Positions 1 through 6,173 of a stretch of DNA of 6,297 bases are shown here, in pieces; within the stretch, counting starts at the first letter, position 1, and each line of letters starts with the position of its first letter. The DNA is taken from contig JAQBQL010000114.1 in NCBI GenBank assembly GCA_028287035.1, positions 1-6,297 on the forward strand, given 5' to 3'. The translations under genes were made by a program, and so were the position numbers. Below the pieces are notes generated by a model. That model was not told the DNA's origin and searched no databases. It was given only the letters and a program-made list of their open reading frames with translations. Source of the DNA: Labilithrix sp. (GTDB taxonomy: Bacteria; Myxococcota; Polyangia; Polyangiales; Polyangiaceae).

Positions 1-102
1 CCCGCAGCGAACGCGCAGGATCGCGAACGCCGCCGGAGGATACGCGGGGCGCGTCTTCACGTAGTCGTTCGAGCGGCCCGAGAAGCGTGCGGTCGCGTCC
101 AT
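1..102 (-). CDS. Probable class I SAM-dependent methyltransferase, N-terminal fragment (runs off left edge)
   Basis: Only the first 34 codons are present, reading leftward from an ATG at 102-100 with no stop before the window edge. The peptide starts MDATARFSGRSNDYVKTRP and continues with A-Y-P-P. This matches the leader of a familiar methyltransferase family, in which a short F-S-x-R-x-x-x-Y segment followed by R-P-x-Y-P comes just before the Rossmann-fold SAM-binding domain. The SAM-binding glycine motif itself lies outside the window, so substrate and reaction cannot be given. The start lies 5 bases after the stop of the upstream lipoprotein gene, so it is very likely the third gene of the leftward cluster. 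I see no Shine-Dalgarno sequence; translation may depend on re-initiation after the preceding stop. The family call rests on this leader alone. Confidence 0.7.
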   Translation of the reverse strand, partial: MDATARFSGRSNDYVKTRPAYPPAAFAILRVRCG

Positions 103-107
103 GGGCG

Positions 108-941
108 TCAGCGTACCGCGCGGGAGCGGAGCCGGGCGCAGCGCGGCGCGTCGACCACCACCGTGACGCCCTGGTTGCTCGGCGTGCGCTCGTCGAGGAG
201 AGCGGTCTCCGCGGGGCTCCCGCTGAAGATGTCCACGTGCTCGCCCTGCACGCGCAGCCCGCGGTCCTCGACGATGAAGCAGCCGTCGTGCGTCTCGCCG
301 GTCTCGCCCCGCGGCGCGCCATCGAGCTCCGGGATGTAGAGGACCGTGCCCATCGGCAGCACGCTCGTGTCGGCGGCGACGGTGCGGAGCGGCATGATGG
401 GCGTTCCGGCGGCGCCGCGACCCCACGGGAAGGTGCTGCGCTCGAGCGCCTCGAAGCAGATCTTCTGACCGGTGCGCGGACACACCTCGGCGCACGCACA
501 GTCGCGCCTGGCGAAGCTCACGGTGACGCCGCTCTTCAGCGAGCCCGAGCCCTGCACGCACAGTGCCTCGTAGAAGCTGCGCGGCACCTGCGCGATCGGC
601 TGGCAGGCGGCGTTCATGAGCGCGAGCCGCGGGCCCGAGTGCGACGCCTCGGCCGGGAAGTCGTAGTACGTGTTGCGGAACGTACCGAGCACGCGGCCTC
701 CGCCGCCGGTCCGGTCGCTCGCCGCCGCGGGCGCGCCCCCGATGGTACGAGCGCCCCGCGGACGGCCCGCGCCGGGTCCCGGGTCGCCGCGCGCGGCCTC
801 GAGATCGCCGAGCGACTCGCCGGTCAGCTCGCCGGTCTTCTCGTCGGCGAGCGGCTGCTGCACCCACTTCGACCCGCTACCCCAGCCCCCGCACGACGCG
901 AGCAGGACGACGGAGCCGACGCCGGCAAGGAGCCCGCGCAT
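108..941 (-). CDS. Secreted lipoprotein with a C-terminal 3D (three-aspartate) domain
   Basis: A 277-residue protein. Residues 1-17 form a lipoprotein signal peptide with lipobox L-A-S-C, so Cys17 should be lipidated and the protein held in the envelope. Residues 18-85 are a Gly/Pro/Ala/Arg-rich linker. The C-terminal part, about 185-265, matches the 3D domain, also found in MltA-type lytic transglycosylases. The segment V-A-A-D191 followed by SVLPMGTVLYIPEL, then VEDRG with Asp226, then GEHVDIF with Asp237, supplies the three conserved aspartates. The likely role is peptidoglycan cleavage or binding, but the rest of MltA is absent, so activity is uncertain. Between linker and domain lies a cysteine-rich stretch (Cys148, 150, 154, 162; also 113, 128, 221, 268), suggesting disulfides outside the cytoplasm. 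The ATG shares its A with the stop of the trehalose gene upstream (TGATG), which points to translational coupling. No Shine-Dalgarno sequence is visible. Confidence 0.85.
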   Translation of the reverse strand: MRGLLAGVGSVVLLASCGGWGSGSKWVQQPLADEKTGELTGESLGDLEAARGDPGPGAGRPRGARTIGGAPAAASDRTGGGGRVLGTFRNTYYDFPAEASHSGPRLALMNAACQPIAQVPRSFYEALCVQGSGSLKSGVTVSFARRDCACAEVCPRTGQKICFEALERSTFPWGRGAAGTPIMPLRTVAADTSVLPMGTVLYIPELDGAPRGETGETHDGCFIVEDRGLRVQGEHVDIFSGSPAETALLDERTPSNQGVTVVVDAPRCARLRSRAVR

Positions 942-3181
942 CAGCGCGTGGCGGCGAGCGCGTCGAGGAAGCTCTCGGCCCAGGTCACGGCGTTCGAGCG
1001 CTGCACGGTGGTGAGCAGCTTGCCGTGCCGCATCTTGCGCTCCTCGAGCTCCATGCGAAGCGCGCGGTCGAGATCCCGCGCCATGCCCTCGGCGTGGTAC
1101 GGATTCGTGAGGACCGCGTCGCGCATCTCGGTCGCCGCCCCGGCGAACTGCGAGAGGAGGAGGACGCCCGGATTGGCCGCATCCTGCGCCGCCACGTATT
1201 CCTTGGCGACGAGGTTCATGCCGTCGCGGAGCGGCGTGACGTAGCCGACGCTCGCCGCGCGATAGAGCTGCGCGAGCTGCGACTTCCCGTAGGATCGATA
1301 CAGGTACCGGATGGGTACCCAGGCGGCGTCCCCGAACTCGCCGTTGACCCGCCCGACGATCGACTCGATGGTCGCGCGCTGCTCCGCGTAGAGGGGCACG
1401 TCAGCGCGCGAGGGCACCGAGACCTGCACGAGCGAGACCTTGCCGCGCCACTCGGGGAAGGCCTCGAGCAGCTTGCCGAACGCGAGCAGGCGCTCCGGGA
1501 TGCCCTTCGTGTAGTCGAGGCGATCGACACCGAGCACGAGCTTCGAATCGAGGAGCGCGCGCATGAGGCCCTCGACCTCCTCGGCGATGCTGGGCTCCGG
1601 CTCCTGGAAGTCGTCCGGCAGGATCCCGATCGGCAGCGCCCGCACGTGCGTGGTGCGCCCGCGGTGCTGGACGACGTCGTCGGCGACCTTCGCCGGGAGC
1701 ATCGAGGAGACGCACCGCATGAAGTTCACGACGTCGTTCGGCGTGTGGAAGCCGATGAGATCGAAGTCGAGGAGCGCGTCGAGGACCTCGGACGCCCAGG
1801 GCATCATGCTGAAGATGTCCTTGGCCGGAAACGGGATGTGCAGGAAGTGGCCGAGCGGCCCGGTGTGCCCGCGCTGGCGCATCACGCGTGCGAACAGCAG
1901 GAGGTGGTAGTCGTGCACCCAGAGCGTGGCCTCGGGTCCGACGAGCCCCGCCGCCACGTCCGCGAGGTGCTCGTGCACCTCCTTGAAGGCCGCCCAGCTC
2001 GCGTCGGAGAAGGTCACGCGCCCCGGGAAGGAGTGGAACAGCGGCCACAGCGTGCCGTTGCAGAACCCGGAGTAGTAGTTGCGGTACCAGGACTCCTTGT
2101 AGTCGACCCAGGCGAACTGGGCGCTGCCGCTGTCGATGATGCCGCTCTCGACGGACTCGCTGTCCGGGACGGTCCGACCGCTCCAGCCGAGCCACATCCC
2201 GCCGCGGGCGCGGAGCGCCGGCTCGAGCGCCGACACGAGCCCGCCGACGCTCTTCTTCCGCTCTGACTCGTCGCCCTCTGCGTTGCGGAGATCCGGCAGG
2301 CGGTTCGAGATGACGAGCAGATCACGCTCGAGCGCGCGCCCGGACGGCGGCACCACGAGGGCGACCTTCCGCGGGAGGACGACCGGCGGCGGCGTGTGGC
2401 CGACGCGAACGCTGTGGAAGTAGCGGAGCACCGCGCGCACCTCGTCGGAGTTCGACAGCTCCCAGCGCGCCGCCGTCCGGCGCGGCTCGCTCGTGCGAAC
2501 GACGATCGACTCGTCCTGCGGGGCGACGACCTGGAACATGTGCTCGTCGGTCACGTCGTCGCCGATGGCGACGAGGCGCGCGCCCGGGCCGGCGATCTCG
2601 CGCATCCAGGGGACCGCCGACGACTTCTTCACCGACGCCGGCCGCACCTCGGTGACCATGACGCCCTCGAGGCGCTCGTAGGCGACGTGCCGGAGCAGGA
2701 ACTCGTCGATGATCGAGAAGGCCTCGATGAGGAGCTCGCCGCGCGCGTTGCGGCTCACGTTCCGGTAGTGGAGGGCGACCGTCGTGTTCTTGCGCTCGAG
2801 CAGCGCGCCCGGGTGGCGCCTCACCAGCGCCTCGAGCTTCTCGCCGAGGCCCGCGAGCGGAGCGGGATCGTGGTCGGCGACGTTCTGCCAGGCCCCGGCA
2901 CCGCGGCGATAGGCGCCGTGCTCGGCCACCAGGAAGACCTGGTCGCCCGGGAAGAACGATTCGAGCCAGTCCTTCTGCCGCCCGCTGACGATCGCCACCG
3001 TCACGCCGGGGAGGCTGGCGAGGCTGGTGACCAGCTCGATCGCGTCCTCGTCGGGGCGGGCGAGCTCCGGTGAGCTCGCGAACGGAACGAGCGTCCCGTC
3101 GAGATCACACAGGATTCCGAGCGGCGTGTGCCGCGCGATCGCCATCCAGACGTCCGTGTGAACCTCGTGGGAGCCGTCCAT
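941..3181 (-). CDS. Bifunctional trehalose-6-phosphate phosphatase / trehalose-6-phosphate synthase (TPP-TPS fusion)
   Basis: A 746-residue cytosolic enzyme predicted to join UDP-glucose to glucose-6-phosphate and then remove the phosphate to give trehalose. Residues 20-255 are an OtsB-type HAD phosphatase: DLDGT with Asp26 and Asp28, SGR at 66-68, EHGA at 87-90, Lys185/186, and GDDVTDE at 207-213. Residues 287-746 are an OtsA-type GT20 synthase: SNRLP at 292-296, SVGGLVSALEP at 311-321, the YYSGFCNGTLWPLFH block at 369-383, HDYHL at 423-427, FLHIPFP at 446-452, GVDRLDYTKG at 551-560 (Arg554, Lys559) and TPLRDGMNLVAKEYVAAQ at 649-666. All expected catalytic blocks are intact, and the length fits the sum of both domains. 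The order is the reverse of the TPS-then-TPP arrangement of plant and yeast proteins. The open frame continues upstream to 4138, but that part is antisense to the hydrolase gene. ATG 3181 is preferred; ATG 3145 (residue 13), with a weak GGA 7 bases upstream, is the alternative. Confidence 0.95.
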   Translation of the reverse strand: MDGSHEVHTDVWMAIARHTPLGILCDLDGTLVPFASSPELARPDEDAIELVTSLASLPGVTVAIVSGRQKDWLESFFPGDQVFLVAEHGAYRRGAGAWQNVADHDPAPLAGLGEKLEALVRRHPGALLERKNTTVALHYRNVSRNARGELLIEAFSIIDEFLLRHVAYERLEGVMVTEVRPASVKKSSAVPWMREIAGPGARLVAIGDDVTDEHMFQVVAPQDESIVVRTSEPRRTAARWELSNSDEVRAVLRYFHSVRVGHTPPPVVLPRKVALVVPPSGRALERDLLVISNRLPDLRNAEGDESERKKSVGGLVSALEPALRARGGMWLGWSGRTVPDSESVESGIIDSGSAQFAWVDYKESWYRNYYSGFCNGTLWPLFHSFPGRVTFSDASWAAFKEVHEHLADVAAGLVGPEATLWVHDYHLLLFARVMRQRGHTGPLGHFLHIPFPAKDIFSMMPWASEVLDALLDFDLIGFHTPNDVVNFMRCVSSMLPAKVADDVVQHRGRTTHVRALPIGILPDDFQEPEPSIAEEVEGLMRALLDSKLVLGVDRLDYTKGIPERLLAFGKLLEAFPEWRGKVSLVQVSVPSRADVPLYAEQRATIESIVGRVNGEFGDAAWVPIRYLYRSYGKSQLAQLYRAASVGYVTPLRDGMNLVAKEYVAAQDAANPGVLLLSQFAGAATEMRDAVLTNPYHAEGMARDLDRALRMELEERKMRHGKLLTTVQRSNAVTWAESFLDALAATR

Positions 3182-3236
3182 GGCGCGATCGATACCACGG
3201 CGCTCGAACCGCCGAGCTGGGGCACTGCGCCGCGCA

Positions 3237-3265
3237 TTGACGGGCTGCACCAGAACGCCGAGATT
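3237..3265 (+). promoter_or_regulatory. Possible sigma70-like promoter for the alpha/beta-hydrolase gene
   Basis: Within the 93-bp divergent gap, TTGACG (3237-3242) matches a -35 box at 5 of 6 bases. It is followed after 17 bases by GAGATT (3260-3265), a poor -10 match at 3 of 6. The -10 element ends 9 bases before the ATG at 3275, so transcription would begin at or just before the start codon. I found no comparable pair for the leftward trehalose gene in this gap. Chance matches are easy, so this is only a candidate. Confidence 0.3.
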
Positions 3266-3274
3266 CGTCGGTCG

Positions 3275-4237
3275 ATGCTCCCGCAGGCCGGCCCGTGGCC
3301 GCATCCGTACCACGCGACCCCCGACGCCTTCGTGACGGTGGCGTTCACCGACGAGCAGCACGTCGCGCGGCGGGTCCGCGTGCGGCACAAGGCGATCGGT
3401 GCCGGACCGCCGATCGTCCTCGTGCACGGGCTCATGACCACGTCGTACTCGTGGCGCTACGTGATGAGCGACCTCGCCGCGCACTACCGCGTGCTCGTGC
3501 CCGATCTCGTGGGTGCCGGCCACTCCGACAAACCGGGCGATCTCGTCTACTCGATCGGAAACGTCGCCCGGTTCCTGCGCGCATACATCGAGACGGTGGC
3601 GGCCGAGCCCGTGTACCTCGTCGGCAACTCGCTGGGCGGGCTCTACTCGCTCCGGGCGGTCCAGGAGGGCGCGAGCGATCTCGTGCGGCGCTTCGTGCTC
3701 ATGCACGCCCCCGGCTACCCGTATGCGCGGACGCGGGCGCTGCACGCTCTGCTCGCGGCGCCGCTCCTCGGCCAGGGGCTCGGCGACATCGTCACGCGCG
3801 TCACGCGTCGCTGGCCTCGTCTCTTCGTCGCGAAGAACGTGCACTACCGCCGCGACGACGTCCTCAGCGAGGAAGAGACCGCCGAGTACGGCGCGCTGTT
3901 CGAGACCGCCGAGGGCGCCGCTGCCTTCGTGCGCATCCTCCGCGAGAGCTTCGACCCGTGGGAGCACGCGAAGATCATCGGCGGCTTGCGGATGCAGGCG
4001 CGCGCCGGGGTGCCCTTCCCGTGCCCGACGCGGATCCTGTTCGCGCGCGAGGACGTGATGGTGCCGCCCAGCTTCGGGCCGCTCTTCCACGCCGACATCC
4101 TCGGCTCCGAGCTCGTGTGGATCGACGACGCCTCGCACTTCCTGCAGGTCGACCGGCCGCGGCGCACCGTCCAGGAGATCCTCTCCTTCGACGGGCTGGC
4201 CATGGGCGGCCCCGTGACCGAGCGGGCGCCGCGATGA
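3275..4237 (+). CDS. Alpha/beta-hydrolase fold protein
   Basis: A 320-residue hydrolase of unknown substrate. The fold is clear: strand plus oxyanion-hole motif PPIVLVHGLMTTS (45-57), the block DLVGAGHSDKP (77-87), and the nucleophile elbow VGNSLGG with Ser119 (116-122). After a helical cap region (about 145-245) comes TRILFAREDVMVPP, in which Asp260 is the probable catalytic acid, and then DDASHFLQVDRP with His288. The complete triad argues for an active esterase, epoxide hydrolase-like or other ester/amide-cleaving enzyme; the motifs do not separate these. No signal peptide or membrane segment is seen, so it is probably cytoplasmic. The frame stays open upstream to 3128, but that would run antisense into the trehalose gene and family similarity begins near the VAFTDE segment, so ATG 3275 is chosen. 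Its stop overlaps the next gene's start (ATGA), implying coupled translation. Confidence 0.9.
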   Translation: MLPQAGPWPHPYHATPDAFVTVAFTDEQHVARRVRVRHKAIGAGPPIVLVHGLMTTSYSWRYVMSDLAAHYRVLVPDLVGAGHSDKPGDLVYSIGNVARFLRAYIETVAAEPVYLVGNSLGGLYSLRAVQEGASDLVRRFVLMHAPGYPYARTRALHALLAAPLLGQGLGDIVTRVTRRWPRLFVAKNVHYRRDDVLSEEETAEYGALFETAEGAAAFVRILRESFDPWEHAKIIGGLRMQARAGVPFPCPTRILFAREDVMVPPSFGPLFHADILGSELVWIDDASHFLQVDRPRRTVQEILSFDGLAMGGPVTERAPR

Positions 4238-4854
4238 CGAGCCGTGGCCTCCGCCTCATGGTGTACGACCGCACCTGCGTCGGCTCACGGGTGCCGGCCG
4301 GCCTCTCGACGGCGTGGCGCGCGGGCGCGGTCCTCTACGAAGGTCTCGGGCGGCTCGACGCCGCGTTCGGGGCGACCAGCTGGTCGGACGCGCTCACGTG
4401 GCTCGCCACCGTGAGGCCGGGCGAGCCGATCGCGGAGGTCCAGTACTGGGGGCACGGCCGCTGGGGAAGGGTCTATGTCGATCGGGACGTGCTCGACGCG
4501 AGCATGCTCGATGCGCCGCGCGTGGCCGCGGTCCGCGAGCGCCTCCTGCCGGACGCGGGGTCGCTCTTCTGGCTGCGAACGTGCGAGTCCTTCGGGGCGG
4601 CCGCGGGCCACGAGCTCGCGCAGCGCCTCGCCGACGGCCTCGGCGCCCGCGTCGCCGGTCACACGCACGTCATCGGCGCCGTCCAGAGCGGGCTGCACGG
4701 CCTCCGGCCTGGCCATCGCCCCGACTGGCCTGCCGAGGAGGGCCTCGCGGAGGGCACCGCGGAGCGCCCCGTGAAGGCGCACGCGTCTGGCTTCCTGCGG
4801 CCGAGGACGATCACGTGCCTGCAGGGCGAGGTCCCGCTCGCCTGGTTCGCCTAG
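4234..4854 (+). CDS. Hypothetical protein with a caspase-fold-like (DUF4347-like) His/Cys arrangement
   Basis: A 206-residue protein that I cannot assign with certainty. It begins with a strand-like LRLMVYD (6-12) and a helical region. Residues 66-75 (IAEVQYWGHG) end a strand in His74-Gly75, and residues 111-117 (LFWLRTC) end a strand in Cys117. After that come a helix and LGARVAGHTHVIG (136-148). This order, strand-HG, then strand-C about 43 residues later, then a helix and a G-A-x-V-A strand, resembles the catalytic layout of caspase-fold (clan CD) proteins and in particular DUF4347-type domains. Whether it is a protease, a pseudoenzyme or something else is open. There is no signal peptide, and the long repeat regions that usually follow DUF4347 are absent. 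The start overlaps the hydrolase stop by 4 bases (ATGA), so the two are probably co-translated. ATG 4234 is the natural start from this coupling. That the gene is real is more certain than what it does. Confidence 0.8.
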   Translation: MTSRGLRLMVYDRTCVGSRVPAGLSTAWRAGAVLYEGLGRLDAAFGATSWSDALTWLATVRPGEPIAEVQYWGHGRWGRVYVDRDVLDASMLDAPRVAAVRERLLPDAGSLFWLRTCESFGAAAGHELAQRLADGLGARVAGHTHVIGAVQSGLHGLRPGHRPDWPAEEGLAEGTAERPVKAHASGFLRPRTITCLQGEVPLAWFA

Positions 4855-4901
4855 CTGCGCGGGGTGGTGGCGGCGCGCCGCGCGCGATACGATGGACTGC
4901 G

Positions 4902-5429
4902 GTGGCGAGGCTCGTGACGTGCTCGGGGTGGCTGCTCGCGGTCGCCGCGCTCGTGGCCTGCGGCTCGCCCCCGCCGCCGCCCGCGCCCATCGAGGAGCAC
5001 CACGAGGCGCCGCCGCCGCCGCCCGAGGAGCCCGTCGTGATCGACTCGCCGGCGCCGCCGGTCCTTCCGCCGTCCACCGCGAGCTACGACGAGGCGCTGG
5101 CCACCCCGGAGCCGCTCGACGTGAGGGACGACCACGCGCACCTCAGCGACGGGCAGCTCACCGGCCCGATCCGGGGCGTGCTCGCAGGATGCAAGGTGCC
5201 GGGCAACGCGAAGGTCACGATCCGCACCGTCGTGCAGAACGGCCGGGCCACCGGCGTCACCGTGACCGTGGCCTTCGACCATCCCCGCACGCGGCGGCGG
5301 GTTTCGCCCTGGGCCGCGAAGGCCGAGGGAAAGGCGAGCGCGCGGATCTCCGCCTGCGCGGACCACGCCGTCCGCGCGCTCACCTGGCCGCCGAACCGGC
5401 GCCGTGACTCCTTCACGACGACGTTCTGA
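4902..5429 (+). CDS. Proline-rich lipoprotein with a C-terminal two-cysteine TonB/AgmX-like module
   Basis: A 175-residue protein starting at GTG 4902. Residues 1-19 are a signal peptide (hydrophobic LLAVAALVA) and the lipobox L-V-A-C puts the lipidated cysteine at 20. Residues 23-57 are a proline-rich linker with two runs of five prolines, able to span part of the periplasm. Residues 82-175 form a small domain with Cys97 and Cys152, a central strand pair around VTIRTVVQNGRATGV (105-119), and an A-x-x-x-L-x-W-P turn at 156-163. That outline (Cys, strand-turn-strand, late Cys, helix, aromatic-Pro) resembles TonB/AgmX-type C-terminal modules seen in myxobacterial surface proteins; this is a pattern match by eye. 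It likely sits in the envelope. It follows the previous gene by 47 bases on the same strand and may be co-transcribed. GTG 4914 is an alternative start but would leave a very short signal peptide without its basic residue. Confidence 0.75.
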   Translation: MARLVTCSGWLLAVAALVACGSPPPPPAPIEEHHEAPPPPPEEPVVIDSPAPPVLPPSTASYDEALATPEPLDVRDDHAHLSDGQLTGPIRGVLAGCKVPGNAKVTIRTVVQNGRATGVTVTVAFDHPRTRRRVSPWAAKAEGKASARISACADHAVRALTWPPNRRRDSFTTTF

Positions 5430-5441
5430 GCGGTCCTCGGG

Positions 5442-6068
5442 TCAGCCCTGCTTCAGCCCGTGCTCTTTGGCGATCTGCGCGTTCTTCGCGTCCGCGCGCT
5501 GCAACGCCGGCCGGTCACCGAGCCGCTCGGCGTACGCCGTGAAGGCCGGCCGCTTCTCGAGCATGCCGACGAGCAGCATGTAGCGGACGGTCCCGCCGAA
5601 GATGCAGTCGGCCATGGAGAACGTGTCGCCCAGGATGAACCGGCGACCCTCGAGCGCCTTTTCCATCGTGCCGATCATCTCGTCGTACGTGCCCCAGCCC
5701 ACCTGACCGGGCTTGAGCTCCCACTTCGCGGCGTGCGCCATGACTCCGGGCTCGATGACGGACGGAGCGAAGAACGACCACCGCAGGTACGTGCCGCGGG
5801 CGGGGTCGTCGACCTTCGGCGCGAGCTTCCCGTAGGAGTAGCGGTCGGCGAGATAGAGCCCGATCGCGGCCGACTCGGTGACGACGACGCCGTCGTCGAC
5901 GAGGAACGGCAGCTTGCCCATCGGGTTCAGCGCCACGACCTCGGGCGCCTTCTGCGCGCCCTTCAGGATGTCGACGAACTGCAGCTCGTAGGGGATGCCG
6001 AGCTCTTCGAGCATCCAGACGGTACCGGCCGCGCGCGAGAAGGGATGATGATGGAGGATGGTGCTCAT
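5442..6068 (-). CDS. Glutathione S-transferase family protein
   Basis: A 208-residue cytosolic protein, the usual GST size. The N-terminal thioredoxin-like domain (1-78) shows PFSRAAGTVWMLEELG (9-24), in which Ser11 is the candidate for activating glutathione thiol, then NPMGKLPFL (48-56) with the cis-proline at 54, and TESAAI (64-69), where Glu65-Ser66 bind the glutathione gamma-glutamyl group. The helical C-terminal domain (about 88-208) contains FILGDTFSMADC, with the Ser151-x-x-Asp154 capping box. This supports a working glutathione-binding enzyme in detoxification or redox defence; class and second substrate cannot be told. The frame stays open to a TTG at 6104 and an ATG at 6098, but family similarity begins at MSTILHHHPF, so ATG 6068 is chosen. 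The gene converges on the lipoprotein gene with 12 bases between stops, and I see no clear intrinsic terminator there. Confidence 0.9.
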   Translation of the reverse strand: MSTILHHHPFSRAAGTVWMLEELGIPYELQFVDILKGAQKAPEVVALNPMGKLPFLVDDGVVVTESAAIGLYLADRYSYGKLAPKVDDPARGTYLRWSFFAPSVIEPGVMAHAAKWELKPGQVGWGTYDEMIGTMEKALEGRRFILGDTFSMADCIFGGTVRYMLLVGMLEKRPAFTAYAERLGDRPALQRADAKNAQIAKEHGLKQG

Positions 6069-6075
6069 GCGGCGC

Positions 6076-6104
6076 AGTCTGGAGAGCGGCCGCGCCATGG
6101 TCAA
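6076..6104 (-). promoter_or_regulatory. Possible sigma70-like promoter for the GST gene
   Basis: On the minus strand TTGACC (6104-6099) matches a -35 box at 5 of 6 bases. It is followed after exactly 17 bases by CAGACT (6081-6076), a weak -10 at 3 of 6. Only 7 bases separate this from the ATG at 6068, so a transcript from it would start at about the first base of the start codon. The region lacks a Shine-Dalgarno sequence, which would fit a leaderless mRNA. The weak -10 keeps this at candidate level. Confidence 0.3.
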
Positions 6105-6131
6105 CGTGCGCCGCGGGCGCCTCTGCCAAAC

Positions 6132-6173
6132 CTGACACGCGTGTGTCGGTGCGCGTGATCACGCGCGCGTCAG
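6132..6173. repeat. Nested GC-rich palindromes between the GST gene and the right-edge gene
   Basis: GCGCGTGATCACGCGC (6151-6166) is a perfect 16-base palindrome. ACACGCGTGT (6135-6144) is a perfect 10-base palindrome, and GACAC/GTGTC arms flank a 4-base centre at 6134-6147. In addition CTGAC (6132-6136) pairs with GTCAG (6169-6173), so the whole stretch can fold as one imperfect hairpin. It begins inside the stop codon of the leftward right-edge gene and lies upstream of the GST start. It could be a terminator for the former (though no long U-tract follows), an operator for the latter, or both. Confidence 0.55.

Noticed and set aside
87..1244. A 385-codon open frame on the plus strand.
   Set aside because: It is antisense to the 3D-domain lipoprotein and the end of the trehalose gene, with no domain or signal and biased Arg/Ala composition.
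1025..2266. A 413-codon open frame on the plus strand.
   Set aside because: It lies wholly antisense to the synthase domain, whose motifs are unmistakable on the minus strand. Its translation is a low-information Arg/Val/Glu/His-rich sequence.
3128..3274. An upstream 49-codon extension of the hydrolase frame.
   Set aside because: It would overlap the start of the divergent trehalose gene and shows no family similarity; ATG 3275 gives a protein of normal length.
3182..4138. N-terminal 319-residue extension of the trehalose enzyme frame.
   Set aside because: It is the antisense of the alpha/beta-hydrolase gene, has no recognisable domain and an Arg/His/Glu-rich composition typical of a shadow frame in GC-rich DNA; the phosphatase domain begins just after ATG 3181.
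4977..5065. Repetitive CCG-rich DNA that might be a simple-sequence repeat or a recombination site.
   Set aside because: It is explained by the proline-rich linker codons of the lipoprotein gene.
5430..5460. A possible bidirectional terminator between the convergent lipoprotein and GST genes, with CGGG/CCCG arms near 5438-5460.
   Set aside because: The stem is only about 4 base pairs with a long loop and there is no T-run on either strand.
5460..6158. A 232-codon open frame on the plus strand.
   Set aside because: It is antisense to the GST gene, which carries full family motifs on the minus strand.
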